The notes: generated by a model from the letters alone, not told the origin. DNA of 64,000 bases from Pleomorphomonas carboxyditropha (GCF_002770725.1 NZ_NQVN01000001.1:310001-374000); one strand, 5' to 3'. Positions 10,746 through 20,012 are shown, numbered from the stretch's first letter. Numbers and translations are program-made.

Positions 10746-11963
10746 TTACCACTTGGCCATTTCGGCTTCGAGGTTCTCGGCGACCTTCTCGAGGAAGCCG
10801 GTGGTGGAGAGCCACTTCTGGTCCGGCCCGATCAGCAGGGCGAGATCCTTGGTCATGAAGCCGCTTTCCACCGTGTCGACGCAGACCTTTTCCAGCGTGG
10901 TGGCGAACCTGGCCAGGTCGGCGTTGTCGTCGAGCTTGGCGCGGTGGGCGAGGCCGCGCGTCCAGGCGAAGATCGAGGCGATGGAGTTGGTCGAGGTCTC
11001 CTTGCCCTTCTGGTGCTCGCGATAGTGGCGGGTGACGGTGCCGTGGGCCGCCTCGGCCTCGACGGTCCTGCCATCCGGCGTCAGCAGCACCGAAGTCATC
11101 AGGCCGAGCGAGCCGAAGCCCTGCGCCACCGTGTCGGACTGCACGTCGCCGTCGTAGTTCTTGCAGGCCCAGATGTAGCCGCCCGACCACTTCAGCGACG
11201 AGGCGACCATGTCGTCGATCAGGCGGTGCTCGTAGGTGATGCCGAGCCTGTCGAACTCGGCCTTGAACTCGGCGTCGAACACCTCCTGGAAGATATCCTT
11301 GAAGCGGCCGTCATAGGCCTTGAGGATGGTGTTCTTGGTGGAGAGATAGACCGGCCACTTGCGCAGGATGCCGTAGTTGAACGAGGCGCGGGCGAAGTCG
11401 CGGATCGATTCGTCGAGGTTGTACATGGCGAGCGCCACGCCGGCGCCGGGGGCCTTGAACACTTCCTTCTCGATCACCGCGCCGTCCTCGCCGACGAACT
11501 TGATCGACAGCGTGCCCTTGCCGGGGAACTTGAAGTCGGTGGCCTTGTACTGGTCGCCGAAGGCGTGACGGCCGACGACGATCGGCTGCGTCCAGCCCGG
11601 GACGAGGCGCGGCACGTTCTTGCAGATGATCGGCTCGCGGAAGATGACGCCGCCGAGGATGTTGCGGATGGTGCCGTTGGGCGACTTCCACATTTCCTTG
11701 AGGCTGAATTCCTTCACGCGCGCCTCGTCGGGCGTGATGGTGGCGCACTTGATGCCGACGCCGTGCTTCTTGATGGCGTTGGCGGCGTCGACCGTCACCT
11801 GGTCGGCCGTGGCGTCGCGGTTCTGAACGGAGAGGTCGTAATAGTCGATGTCGATGTCGAGATAGGGCAGGATCAGCTTGTCCTTGATCAACTGCCAGAT
11901 GATGCGGGTCATCTCATCGCCGTCGAGATCGACGACCGGGTTCTGAACCTTGATCTTCGCCAT
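10746..11963 (-). CDS. icd: Isocitrate dehydrogenase (NADP+)
   Basis: 405 residues, the monomer size of the eukaryote-like homodimeric class common in alphaproteobacteria. Oxidative decarboxylation of isocitrate to 2-oxoglutarate in the TCA cycle. Visible blocks are [14 protein letters not shown] near the N-terminus, [12 protein letters not shown] (substrate loop), [20 protein letters not shown] (metal Asp residues) and [17 protein letters not shown] (cofactor site). The open frame extends upstream to 12179 without homology; [11 protein letters not shown] is the family start. Confidence 0.96.
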   Translation of the reverse strand: MAKIKVQNPVVDLDGDEMTRIIWQLIKDKLILPYLDIDIDYYDLSVQNRDATADQVTVDAANAIKKHGVGIKCATITPDEARVKEFSLKEMWKSPNGTIRNILGGVIFREPIICKNVPRLVPGWTQPIVVGRHAFGDQYKATDFKFPGKGTLSIKFVGEDGAVIEKEVFKAPGAGVALAMYNLDESIRDFARASFNYGILRKWPVYLSTKNTILKAYDGRFKDIFQEVFDAEFKAEFDRLGITYEHRLIDDMVASSLKWSGGYIWACKNYDGDVQSDTVAQGFGSLGLMTSVLLTPDGRTVEAEAAHGTVTRHYREHQKGKETSTNSIASIFAWTRGLAHRAKLDDNADLARFATTLEKVCVDTVESGFMTKDLALLIGPDQKWLSTTGFLEKVAENLEAEMAKW

Positions 11964-12149
11964 AGTGGGGTGACCTTCCGAAGGTGTGGCCGGGCCGTGA
12001 GGCCGGTTCGCACGCCTGCCGATACGCAAACGCACGGATGATCCGCCTGTAGCATGGCGTTGCCGCCGAGGCCAGTCCGGCCGCATCGCTTTTGGGCGTA
12101 CGCTGACGTAAACGGAAGGCGTTATACCAAGGGGCATTGAAAATGCCTC

Positions 12150-12192
12150 TTGCCGATTTCTCATGCCCTCGATGCACATGAGAAATCGGCAA
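12150..12192. repeat. Perfect 16-bp inverted repeat between icd and map
   Basis: TTGCCGATTTCTCATG (12150-12165) and its exact complement (12177-12192) flank an 11-nt loop. Pairing continues imperfectly outward through CATTGA. On the minus strand it follows map by about 40 bp and could terminate it, but the flanking TTATACCAAGGGGCATTGAAAA has the look of a dispersed palindromic unit. Confidence 0.65.
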
Positions 12193-12233
12193 TGCTCTCA
12201 ATGAGCGGATGCGTCGGTATCTTCGCGAATTGG

Positions 12234-12989
12234 TTATTGTTCGGAGGGCAGCGTCACCACCACCGGGCCGTTGCGGGTGGCGACGATGGTGTGCTCGAAT
12301 TGCACGGTCGGCGCGCGCGGCTCGGAATAGAGCGTCCATTCGTCGTCGCCGTCCTCGGCCCATTCGGCGCCCAGCGACAGGAAGGGCTCGACGGTGAAGA
12401 CGAGGCCGTCGGTGATGACGCGCCGCTCGTGCGAATCCGGCCAGGTGGCGATGTCGGACGGCTCCTCGTGCAGCGAGCGTCCGACGCCGTGGCTGCCGAG
12501 ATTGCGCACCAGCGTGTAGCCGTTCTTGCGGGCGAAGGCGCCGACGGCGCGGCCAACGCCGGCCAGCGGCCGGCCGGGGGCGACGGCGCCGATGCCGGCC
12601 CACATGGCGCGCCGGCCGTCGCGGCACAGCCGGTCCAGCCTGGCCGGCACGGGCGAGACGGCGAAGGAGGCGCCGCTGTCGGCGAAGAAGCCATCCTTGG
12701 AGGCGGAAACGTCGAGGTTGACGAGGTCGCCGACCTTCAGCACCCGGTCGCCGGGGATGCCGTGGGCGATCTCCTCGCTGACCGAGATGCAGGCGACGCC
12801 GGGGAAGCCGTAGGTCGCTTTCGGCGCCGGTATGGCGCCGGCCTCGTCGAGCACCCGGCCGGCGATTTCGTCGAGCTCGGCGGTGGTGACGCCGGGGCGG
12901 ACGGCGGTTGCCATGGCGGCAATGGCGTCGGCCACGGCGCGGCCGATCGCCTTGAGCCCGTCGAGCTCGTCCTCGTTGGTGACGGTCAT
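12234..12989 (-). CDS. map: Methionine aminopeptidase, type I
   Basis: 251 residues. Removes the initiator Met from nascent proteins. The five metal ligands can be placed: Asp in LVNLDVSA, Asp in DGFFADSGASF, His in LGSHGVGRSLHEEP, Glu in FTVEPFLSLG and Glu in VQFEHTIVAT. The DSGASF segment replaces the more common DTSRMF/DxxxTF, as in a divergent subgroup. ATG 12989. It lies between the FMN reductase gene and icd on one strand. Confidence 0.92.
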   Translation of the reverse strand: MTVTNEDELDGLKAIGRAVADAIAAMATAVRPGVTTAELDEIAGRVLDEAGAIPAPKATYGFPGVACISVSEEIAHGIPGDRVLKVGDLVNLDVSASKDGFFADSGASFAVSPVPARLDRLCRDGRRAMWAGIGAVAPGRPLAGVGRAVGAFARKNGYTLVRNLGSHGVGRSLHEEPSDIATWPDSHERRVITDGLVFTVEPFLSLGAEWAEDGDDEWTLYSEPRAPTVQFEHTIVATRNGPVVVTLPSEQ

Positions 12990-13004
12990 GTTGTCTCCCA
13001 GCCG

Positions 13005-13556
13005 TTATTTGTGTTTGCCGATCCAGGTCGCGAAGGCGGCGAGGAAGCCGGCGAGGAAGGACTTGGTGTCCGCGTTGGCGAGCTTTCCGTCCTGATCCAG
13101 GAGGTCACCGACCTTGGAAACATAGGCTTCGGGCTGCTGCATGACCGGCATGTCGAGGAAGACCAGCGGCTGGCGCAGGTGGTGGTTGGCGCCGAAAGCG
13201 CCGAGCAGGCCGGGCGAAACGCTGACGATGGCGGCGGGCTTGCCCTTCCAGACGCTCTTGCCATAGGGGCGGGAGCCGACGTCGAGGGCATTCTTCAGAA
13301 GGCCGGGAATGGACCGGTTGTATTCGGGCGTCACGAACAGCACGGCGTCGGCGCCGACGACCTCGCCGCGGAACTTGGTCCAGGCGGCCGGCGGCGTGTC
13401 GTCGTCGAGGTCGGGGTTATAGAGCGGCAGCTCGCCGATCTCGACGCTGCGGAGCGTCAGCTTGTCGGCGGCAAGCGTTGCGAGGTTGTCGGCCACTGCC
13501 CGCGAGAAGGATCCCTTGCGCAGGCTGCCAACCAGAACCGCGACATCATAGGCCAT
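13005..13556 (-). CDS. NAD(P)H-dependent FMN reductase, ChrR/YieF type
   Basis: 183 residues from ATG 13556 (GAGGAG upstream). Flavodoxin-like: GSLRKGSFSRAVADNL (FMN phosphate loop), TPEYNRSIPGLLKNALDVGSRP (flavin ring contact) and HHLRQPLVFLDMPVMQQPEA. The order and wording track E. coli ChrR, a soluble quinone/chromate reductase that limits redox cycling. Only 15 bp from map on the same strand. Divergent from the Lrp-type regulator. Confidence 0.88.
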   Translation of the reverse strand: MAYDVAVLVGSLRKGSFSRAVADNLATLAADKLTLRSVEIGELPLYNPDLDDDTPPAAWTKFRGEVVGADAVLFVTPEYNRSIPGLLKNALDVGSRPYGKSVWKGKPAAIVSVSPGLLGAFGANHHLRQPLVFLDMPVMQQPEAYVSKVGDLLDQDGKLANADTKSFLAGFLAAFATWIGKHK

Positions 13557-13785
13557 GCTTTTCTCCTCTGCCCGGCGGACGCGGCGGTCGCCGCGTTCCG
13601 TCTCGACGCCGTCGGCCAAGGCTGGCGCGGCGGAGCGTCCGTCTCGTTATAGGGGATTTGCCGGAAGACTGTCCATGTGAAGCATTGTTATCGCGGATTG
13701 GCTTTGATCTCAAATTTTCCTGCCATAATGATATTGGTCGGGAAATAATGTTGACGATACGCTATATATCGGGAAATCATGCGCA

Positions 13786-14241
13786 ATGGATGAAATCGAT
13801 CGTCAAATCGTGATGTGCCTCGGCGACGACGCCCGCCGCTCGCTGGCCGATATCGGCGGCGAGGTCGGCCTGTCGACGTCGGCGGTGAACGAACGCATCC
13901 GCCGCCTCACCGCCAGCGGCGTGATCCGCCGCTTCACCGTCGATGCCGACGCCGAGGCGCTGGGCCTCGGCATCGCCGCCTTCGTCTTCGTCGGGTTGGC
14001 GGCGGATGCCGACGAGGCTGCGTTCCGGGCGGTCGCCGCCGATCATCCCGCCATCGTCGAATGCCAGCACGTCACCGGCGGCTGGAACTATCTGATCAAG
14101 ATCCGCGTCGGGTCGCTCGCCGGCATCGAGGCCTTCCTCGACGATTTCAAGCGGCGGCGGCTGATCGCCCGCAGCGAGACGATGATCGCCCTGTCGACCG
14201 TCGTCGAGCCGCCTTTCCGGCCGCGGAGAGAGCGATCGTGA
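13786..14241 (+). CDS. Lrp/AsnC-family transcriptional regulator
   Basis: 151 residues. N-terminal winged helix (MDEIDRQIVMCLGDDARRSLADIG, then STSAVNERIRRLTASGVI) and a C-terminal RAM ligand domain with VTGGWNYLIKIRV. Its stop overlaps the LysE start (GTGA), so regulator and amino-acid exporter are translated together; it probably senses the exported amino acid. The 165-bp gap to the divergent FMN reductase is AT-rich and should hold both promoters. Confidence 0.9.
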   Translation: MDEIDRQIVMCLGDDARRSLADIGGEVGLSTSAVNERIRRLTASGVIRRFTVDADAEALGLGIAAFVFVGLAADADEAAFRAVAADHPAIVECQHVTGGWNYLIKIRVGSLAGIEAFLDDFKRRRLIARSETMIALSTVVEPPFRPRRERS

Positions 14242-14867
14242 GCCTCCTGCTGCTGGCGGCCAAAGGCTTCGCCCTCGGTTTCGCCGTCGCCGCGCCGCTC
14301 GGGCCGATCGGCGCGCTCTGCATCAACCGGACGCTGCAGCGCGGCTTCCGGGTCGGTCTTGCCGGCGGGCTCGGCACGGCGCTGGCCGACGCCCTCTATG
14401 GCGGCCTGGCGGCGCTCGGCTTTGCCGCCTTCTCGGCCTTTCTCGGGGCGATCGACGGGCCGCTGCGGCTTTTTGGCGGCCTCGCCATGATCTGGCTCGG
14501 CTGGCAAGGCATGCGGCCGAAGCCGCCACGGCCGGCCGCCGACATCGGCGCCCGCGACCTTGTCGGCAGCATCGGCGCCACCTTCCTGCTCACCATCGCC
14601 AACCCGACGACCATCCTGTCCTTCGCCGTGTTCTTCGCCGGCCTGGGCCTCGCCTCGACCGCCGATGCCGCTTCGGCGGCCGTGGTGATCGCCGGCGTAT
14701 TCGCCGGCTCGCTCGCCTGGTGGGTCATCCTGACGGGCGGCGTGGCGCTGGTCCGCCACAAGGTCGGCGACCGCTTCGCAGTGTGGGTCGGGCGACTGTC
14801 CGGCGGCCTGATCCTCACCTTCGGGCTTCTGGCGGTCGGCTCGTTTGTCGCCGGGCTTGGCCGCTAG
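14238..14867 (+). CDS. LysE-family amino-acid exporter
   Basis: 209 residues from GTG 14238, which overlaps the upstream stop by 4 nt. Six predicted membrane helices. The family signature is GFAVAAPLGPIGALCINRTLQRG near the N-terminus, GLGTALADALYGGLAALG next, and TFLLTIANPTTILSFAVFFAG in the middle. Exports an amino acid across the inner membrane; which one cannot be read from sequence. Coupled to the Lrp-type gene. Confidence 0.88.
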   Translation: MSLLLLAAKGFALGFAVAAPLGPIGALCINRTLQRGFRVGLAGGLGTALADALYGGLAALGFAAFSAFLGAIDGPLRLFGGLAMIWLGWQGMRPKPPRPAADIGARDLVGSIGATFLLTIANPTTILSFAVFFAGLGLASTADAASAAVVIAGVFAGSLAWWVILTGGVALVRHKVGDRFAVWVGRLSGGLILTFGLLAVGSFVAGLGR

Positions 14868-14967
14868 ATCGTCGTGCGTCCTAACGGACGCAAAGCGACG
14901 ATCTAGCCTTTTGTTCTCGCATCGGATTTACCGAAAACCGGATTCCACTTTTCGGTCCGATGCTCTA
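14864..14967. repeat. Terminator hairpin and AACCGG hairpin element after lysE-like gene
   Basis: CTAGATCGTCG (14864-14874) pairs with 14896-14906 and is followed by CCTTTTGTT, a likely terminator that begins within the lysE stop codon. At 14919-14963 the element with arms GCATCGGA/TCCGATGC surrounds AAAACCGGATTCCACTTTT. This matches the copy behind trmJ almost base for base. Confidence 0.7.
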
Positions 14968-15879
14968 ATCCCTCGATTGCTCGCGCATCTGCCGGAGGCA
15001 GGCATCGATGAAGACGCGCAGCTTGGGCTGCATCCGGCTCGACTTGGGATAGTAGAGGTAAAGTGCGTCGCGGGCCGGCGCGAAGTCGTCGAGGCAGGTC
15101 TCGAGGCGGCCGTCGGCGAGTTCGCGGCGGGCGTTCTGCGACGACGAGTAGGTGAGGCCGAGGCCGGCCACCGCCAATGCCCGCAACAGGGCGGAATCGT
15201 CGGATGTCACCTGTCCCGGCGGATCGCTGGTGACGGCGACGCCTTCCCGCTCGAATTCCCAGCGGTAGAGATCGCCGGTGTCGGGCAGGCGGAAGCGCAG
15301 GCAGCTGTGATGGGCGAGATCGTCCGGCGTCGCGGGCCTGCCGTGGGCGGCGAAATAGGCCGGCGCGCCGATCACCACCCAGGAGAAGGGCGGGGTGACG
15401 CGGACCGTCAGCATGTCCTGGTCGATGAATTCGCCGATGCGGATGCCGGCGTCGAAGCCGTCGCCGACCAGGTCGTGGCGCTTGGTGTCGGTCACCACGT
15501 CGACGGCGATGTCCGGGTAGGCGGCGACGAAGGCCGGCAGCACCGGCGCCAGGACCTCGCGGGCGGCGATGTTATGGACGAGCAGCCTGAGCGTGCCCGA
15601 CGGCCTGCCGCTGAGGTTGGCCAGCGTATCGAGCGATCCAGCGATGGCGTCGGCGGCCGGCCGCACCTCGGCAAGAAACCGCTCGCCGGCCTCGGTGAGG
15701 GCGACATGGCGGGTGGTGCGGTGGAGAAGCGGCAGGCCGATCCGCCGCTCCAGCGTCTGCACCGCCTGGCTGACGGCGCCGGGGGTGACGCCGAGCTCGC
15801 GGGCGGCGGCGCGAAAGCTGCCGCGCCGGACCACCGTGAGAAATTCGCTTATACCGTCGAAGAGGTCGGTCCTGGCCAT
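14965..15879 (-). CDS. LysR-family transcriptional regulator
   Basis: 304 residues from ATG 15879 (GGAAGG upstream); the frame is open to 15963 without family similarity. N-terminal HTH: FLTVVRRGSFRAAARELGVTPGAVSQAVQTLERRIG; C-terminal type 2 periplasmic-binding-like effector domain. Divergent from the aldo/keto reductase gene across 273 bp, so that gene is the first candidate target. Confidence 0.88.
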   Translation of the reverse strand: MARTDLFDGISEFLTVVRRGSFRAAARELGVTPGAVSQAVQTLERRIGLPLLHRTTRHVALTEAGERFLAEVRPAADAIAGSLDTLANLSGRPSGTLRLLVHNIAAREVLAPVLPAFVAAYPDIAVDVVTDTKRHDLVGDGFDAGIRIGEFIDQDMLTVRVTPPFSWVVIGAPAYFAAHGRPATPDDLAHHSCLRFRLPDTGDLYRWEFEREGVAVTSDPPGQVTSDDSALLRALAVAGLGLTYSSSQNARRELADGRLETCLDDFAPARDALYLYYPKSSRMQPKLRVFIDACLRQMREQSRD

Positions 15880-16152
15880 GGTGCCTTCCGGATTTCGCCC
15901 GCCGCCGGCTCGCTCAAGCGTGATTTGGCGGTTGGCGGCGCCGGCCGCATAATACAGCATCAATAGGCGATGATTGTATAGATGAACTAATCAGGCTGTC
16001 GCTTCCGGCCCGGCTTTTCTGCCGACCGGCGGCGGCCTATGTCTGGGGACGGGCATCCGGAGTTGCTCTCCGCTTTCGTTCTGTTGCCCGAACCCGCGCG
16101 CTTCGCGCCGGTCGCGTTCACGTTCCTCAATGCAATTCTTCAAGGTGATGAC

Positions 16153-17190
16153 ATGCGCTACAACACGCTCGGTGGCACCGGCCTTCTCGTATCGGAAATC
16201 TGCCTGGGCACCATGACCTTCGGCGGTCAGGGCTTCTGGACCGCCATCGGCTCGCTCGACCAGTCGGTCGCCGACAGCATCGTCGCCGGCGCCCTCGACA
16301 AGGGCGTCAACTTCATCGACACCGCCGACGTCTATTCGGAGGGGCTGTCGGAACAGATCACCGGCGCGGCGATCCGCAATTCCGGCCGCGCCCGTTCCGA
16401 CGTGGTGCTGGCCACCAAGGTGTTCGGTTCGGTCGGCAAGGGCGTCAACGATCGCGGCGCCTCGCGCGGCCACATCATGGATGGCGTCAAAGCCAGCCTG
16501 AAGCGGCTCGGCACCGACTATATCGACCTCTACCAGATCCACGGCACCGACCCGGTGACGCCCATCGAGGAGACGGTGCGGGCGCTCGACGACCTCGTCC
16601 GCGAAGGTCTCATCCGCTATGTCGGCGTCTCCAACTGGCCGGCCTGGCGCATCATGAAGGCGCTCGGCATCGCCGACCGGCTGGGTCTCGGCCGCATCGC
16701 CAGCCTGCAGGCCTATTATACCATCGCCGGCCGCGACCTCGAGCGGGAGATCGCGCCGCTGCTGCTTTCCGAAAAGGTGGGGCTGATGGTGTGGAGCCCG
16801 CTGGCCGGCGGCCTGCTGTCCGGCAAGTACAGCCGCGACGGTTCGGGTCCGGAAGGCGCCCGCCGCGCCAGCTTCGACTTCCCGCCGGTCGACAAGGACC
16901 GCGCCTTCGACGCCGTCGACGTGATGGCCGAGATCGCCAGGGAGAAGGGCGTGTCGGTGGCGCGCATCGCGCTCGCCTATGTGCTGCACAAGCCGTTCGT
17001 GTCGTCGGTGATCATCGGCGCCAAGTCGGTCGAGCAGCTCGACGACAATATCGCCGCCAGCGAGGTGGTCCTGTCGGCCGACGAGCTTGCCCGCCTCGAC
17101 GCCGTCTCGGCCCTGCCGGCCGAATACCCCGGCTGGATGCTGGAGCGGCAGGGCAGCGAGCGGGCCACCTCGGTCGCCGGGCCGCGCTGA
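16153..17190 (+). CDS. Aldo/keto reductase
   Basis: 345 residues from ATG 16153 (AAGGTG upstream; a longer frame from 16039 lacks homology). NADPH-dependent TIM barrel with the catalytic tetrad visible: Asp and Tyr in DTADVYSEG, Lys in LATKVFG and His in YQIHGTDP. VGVSNWPAW and the NADPH-binding SSVIIGAKSVEQL are also present. Similar to general YajO/YakC-type reductases; the substrate carbonyl is not predictable. The divergent LysR regulator probably controls it. Confidence 0.9.
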   Translation: MRYNTLGGTGLLVSEICLGTMTFGGQGFWTAIGSLDQSVADSIVAGALDKGVNFIDTADVYSEGLSEQITGAAIRNSGRARSDVVLATKVFGSVGKGVNDRGASRGHIMDGVKASLKRLGTDYIDLYQIHGTDPVTPIEETVRALDDLVREGLIRYVGVSNWPAWRIMKALGIADRLGLGRIASLQAYYTIAGRDLEREIAPLLLSEKVGLMVWSPLAGGLLSGKYSRDGSGPEGARRASFDFPPVDKDRAFDAVDVMAEIAREKGVSVARIALAYVLHKPFVSSVIIGAKSVEQLDDNIAASEVVLSADELARLDAVSALPAEYPGWMLERQGSERATSVAGPR

Positions 17191-17310
17191 GTGACGATCG
17201 GGTGGCGCACCGGCGTGCGCCACCCGGCTTCGGGAACGGTCGGGGATTTCTCCCTTTTCTTGACCGGCGCGATATGCCAAACCCGCGGCGAAAGCGGGAC
17301 AGGCAACATC

Positions 17311-18102
17311 ATGTCGGACGACAAAGCGGCCGGGCGCGGACCGGCCATCATCCTCTGCGAGCCGCAGATGGGCGAGAATATCGGCGCGGCGGCGCGCGCC
17401 ATGGCCAATTTCGGCCTCTCCGATCTCCGGATCGTCGCCCCGCGCGACGGCTGGCCCAACGACAAGGCGGAAGCCAACGCCGCCAAGGCGACGCACATCA
17501 TCCACGCCGCCCGCGTCTACGACAGGCTGGAGGAAGCGATCGCCGATCTCTCCTTCGTCTACGCCACGACGGCGCGCGACCGCGACGTCACCAAGGCGGT
17601 GCGCGGGCCGGTTCACGCGGCCAGGCATATAAGGGCTCTTGAAGCCCAGGGCGCGGCGGTCGGCCTGCTGTTCGGCCGCGAGCGCTGGGGCCTCAACAAC
17701 GACGAGGTGGCGCTCGCCGACGAGATCCTGACGCTGCCGGTGGTGCCCAAATACGCCTCGCTCAACATCGCCCAGGCGGTGCTGGTGGTCGCCTACGAGT
17801 GGCGCAAGGCCGGCTTCGACGATCCCGACGGCGCATTGCCGTTTGCCGCCTCCGACCGCTCGCCGCCGGCCGGCAAGGCGGAGCTGCTCGGGCTGTTCGA
17901 TCACCTGGAATCGGTGCTCGACGAGCGGCATTTCTTCCACCCGCCCGAGAAGCGGCCGACGATGATCCACAATCTCCGCGCCATCTTCCAGCGCCAGCAA
18001 CTGACGCAGCAGGAGATCCGGACGCTGAGGGGCATCATCACCTGCCTCGACGGCAAGAACCACCGGCCGAAGAAGCGGATCACCGACGACGGCGAGGCCT
18101 AG
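17311..18102 (+). CDS. trmJ: tRNA 2'-O-methyltransferase TrmJ (SPOUT, TrmH family group 1)
   Basis: 263 residues from ATG 17311. Methylates the ribose of tRNA position 32 in the family. SPOUT knot motifs: PQMGENIGAAARAMANFG (motif 1), LLFGRERWGLNNDEVALAD (motif 2) and PKYASLNIAQAVLVVAYE (motif 3). A C-terminal helical extension of about 90 residues (HFFHPPEKRPTMIHNLRAIF and on) is typical of TrmJ. The open frame extends to 17191 without similarity. Confidence 0.88.
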   Translation: MSDDKAAGRGPAIILCEPQMGENIGAAARAMANFGLSDLRIVAPRDGWPNDKAEANAAKATHIIHAARVYDRLEEAIADLSFVYATTARDRDVTKAVRGPVHAARHIRALEAQGAAVGLLFGRERWGLNNDEVALADEILTLPVVPKYASLNIAQAVLVVAYEWRKAGFDDPDGALPFAASDRSPPAGKAELLGLFDHLESVLDERHFFHPPEKRPTMIHNLRAIFQRQQLTQQEIRTLRGIITCLDGKNHRPKKRITDDGEA

Positions 18103-18182
18103 AGCGGCGTCCCGGCTCTAGGCTTTTGTTTGCACATCGGATTTTCCGAAAACCGGATTTCACTTTTCGGTCCGATGCTTTA
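18100..18182. repeat. Hairpin and AACCGG element after trmJ
   Basis: A short hairpin TAGAGC...GCTCTA (18100-18120) followed by GGCTTTTGTTT, then arms CATCGGA/TCCGATG (18135-18177) around AAAACCGGATTTCACTTTT. Same composite layout as the copy at 14864-14967, including the CTTTTGTT link. Confidence 0.65.
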
Positions 18183-18291
18183 GCCGCAAGCTTTCGTTAA
18201 CCCTGCGGTTCGAGGATGGACGGCGCCGGGCCCGATGTCGCCGCATTCGGCTGGCAAGGCTAGACCAACGAGACAGGCTCCAAGGACTTCC

Positions 18292-19101
18292 ATGCGCATC
18301 CTGGTGTTCGACAGCGGCGTCGGCGGCCTTTCGGTCGCCCGCGAAATCGGCAAGGCGCTGCCGGGCGCCGGCATGGACTATGTCGCCGATCTCGCCGTCT
18401 TTCCCTATGGCGCGCTGGAGCCGGAGGCGCTGATTGGCCGCGTCGTGTCGCTGATGGACGAGGCGCTCGCCGTGCTCGACCCGGCGGCGCTGGTGATCGC
18501 CTGCAATACCGCCTCGACGCTGGTGCTGCCGCCGCTGCGCGCCCGCTTCAAGCTGCCGATCGTCGGCACGGTGCCGGCGGTGAAGCCGGCCGCCGAGCAC
18601 AGCCGGTCGCGGTTGGCCTCGGTGCTGGCGACGCCGGGCACGGTGAAGCGCGACTACACGCACGACCTGATCGGGACGTTCGGCGGCGACTGCCGCTTCA
18701 CGCTGGTCGGCTCAAAGGGGCTGGCCGGACTGGTCGAACGGCAGTTTTCCGGCGAGCCGGTCACCGACGCCGAGCTTGTCGCCGAAATCGCTCCCTGCTT
18801 CGTGGAAGAAGGGGGGAGGCGCACCGACACGGTGGTGCTCGCCTGCACCCATTATCCGCTGGTGCTCGACCGGCTGAAGGCGCTCGCTCCCTGGCCCGTC
18901 GAGTGGATCGATCCGGCGCCGGCCATCGCCCGCCGGGTGGCGACCGTGACGGCCGGCGCCGGCCCGTCGCGCGACGAAGCCGCCCCGCCCCGCTTCTTCT
19001 CGACCGGCCGCCGGCCGGCCCCCGCCATGCTCGAAGCCTTCGGATTCGTTGAAGGTGGCAACCTCTTCGCCGGCGAAGGGCCGAAAGTGGCCATTGGCTA
19101 A
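18292..19101 (+). CDS. murI: Glutamate racemase
   Basis: 269 residues from ATG 18292 (AAGGA upstream). Makes D-glutamate for peptidoglycan. The two catalytic cysteines lie in VIACNTAST and VLACTHYPL; the N-terminal FDSGVGGLSVAREI and FPYGALEP are the other family blocks. Full length. Only 234 bp before rpsD, but rpsD has its own promoter. Confidence 0.94.
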   Translation: MRILVFDSGVGGLSVAREIGKALPGAGMDYVADLAVFPYGALEPEALIGRVVSLMDEALAVLDPAALVIACNTASTLVLPPLRARFKLPIVGTVPAVKPAAEHSRSRLASVLATPGTVKRDYTHDLIGTFGGDCRFTLVGSKGLAGLVERQFSGEPVTDAELVAEIAPCFVEEGGRRTDTVVLACTHYPLVLDRLKALAPWPVEWIDPAPAIARRVATVTAGAGPSRDEAAPPRFFSTGRRPAPAMLEAFGFVEGGNLFAGEGPKVAIG

Positions 19102-19131
19102 GCGAAAAGGCGGAAATGCCGCGCTTTCAGT

Positions 19132-19160
19132 TTGACAGCGGCGGCTCCCTCGACTATTCA
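19132..19160 (+). promoter_or_regulatory. Promoter of rpsD
   Basis: TTGACA (19132-19137), 17-bp spacer, TATTCA (19155-19160): a near-consensus housekeeping promoter with transcription expected near 19167. It leaves a leader of about 170 nt before the rpsD start. Confidence 0.75.
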
Positions 19161-19170
19161 CCCCTCAACC

Positions 19171-19335
19171 CGCCGGTTCCTTGGCAACGAGGAGCCGGCG
19201 CGGCCGTTCACGTGTCCCGTGGGGGACCTGCCGCGCGCAGCGTTTCCCTGTCGGTTTCGGGCGGTCTTTGGATCGCCTCGGAGCAGAGGAGGGCGCGCGT
19301 CCTGAAAGAAACACCGACTACAAGCGGGATACGCG
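19171..19335 (+). promoter_or_regulatory. Structured 5' leader of rpsD
   Basis: The leader starts with an 11-bp hairpin CGCCGGTTCCT / AGGAGCCGGCG (19171-19200, loop of 8), then a small GTCCC/GGGAC hairpin near 19217. No reading frame of note. Ribosomal protein S4 represses its own mRNA in several bacteria, so a translational control site is plausible, though no known S4 leader class is recognised here. Confidence 0.4.
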
Positions 19336-19953
19336 ATGTCTAAGCGCCATAGTGCAAAGTACAAGATCGACCGCCGCATGGGCGAGAACCTCTGGGGTCG
19401 CCCCAAGAGCCCGGTCAACAAGCGTGAATACGGCCCCGGCCAGCACGGTCAGCGCCGCAAGGGCAAGACCTCCGACTACGGTCTGCAGCTCCGTGCCAAG
19501 CAGAAGCTGAAGGGCTATTACGGCGACCTCAGCGAGAAGCAGTTCTACAAGATTTACGAAGAGGCCGTCCGCCTGCGCGGCGACACCTCGGAAGCGCTGA
19601 TCGGCCTGCTCGAGACCCGTCTCGACGCCGTCGTCTATCGCGCCAAGTTCGTGCCGACCCCCTTCGCCGCCCGCCAGTTCGTCAACCACGGCCACGTCAC
19701 CGTCAACGGCCGCAAGGTCAACGTCGGCTCGTACCGCTGCAAGGTCGGCGACGTGATCGAGGTTCGCCAGAAGTCCAAGGAACTGGCCCTGGTTCTCGAG
19801 TCGGTCGAGCTCGCCGAGCGCGACACGCCCGACTACATCGAGGTCGACACCTCCAAGAAGGTTGCCAAGCTGGTGCGCGTGCCGGCGCTGGCCGACGTGC
19901 CCTACGCCGTCAAGATGGAGCCGAACCTGGTCGTCGAGTATTACTCGCGCTGA
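19336..19953 (+). CDS. rpsD: 30S ribosomal protein S4
   Basis: 205 residues. Primary 16S rRNA-binding protein. [21 protein letters not shown] start of the alphaproteobacterial type without the zinc-binding cysteines; S4 RNA-binding domain [33 protein letters not shown]-terminal VEYYSR. Stand-alone gene with its own promoter and terminator. Confidence 0.97.
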   Translation: MSKRHSAKYKIDRRMGENLWGRPKSPVNKREYGPGQHGQRRKGKTSDYGLQLRAKQKLKGYYGDLSEKQFYKIYEEAVRLRGDTSEALIGLLETRLDAVVYRAKFVPTPFAARQFVNHGHVTVNGRKVNVGSYRCKVGDVIEVRQKSKELALVLESVELAERDTPDYIEVDTSKKVAKLVRVPALADVPYAVKMEPNLVVEYYSR

Positions 19954-19980
19954 TAGGGTTCCGAAGCTTCGGACATATGG

Positions 19981-20010
19981 AAAGGCCGCCCATCGGGCGG
20001 CCTTTTCGCT
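19981..20010. terminator. Bidirectional terminator between rpsD and the serine hydrolase gene
   Basis: AAAGGCCGCCC / GGGCGGCCTTT (19981-19991 with 19995-20005), loop ATC. TTCGCTTTT follows on the plus strand, and the stem sits between two convergent genes, serving rpsD and probably the opposite gene. Confidence 0.85.
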
Positions 20011-20012
20011 TT

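Noticed and set aside
15991..18063. 690-codon minus-strand frame
   Set aside because: Antisense to the aldo/keto reductase and trmJ genes, both of which carry complete catalytic motifs; composition is typical of a shadow frame.
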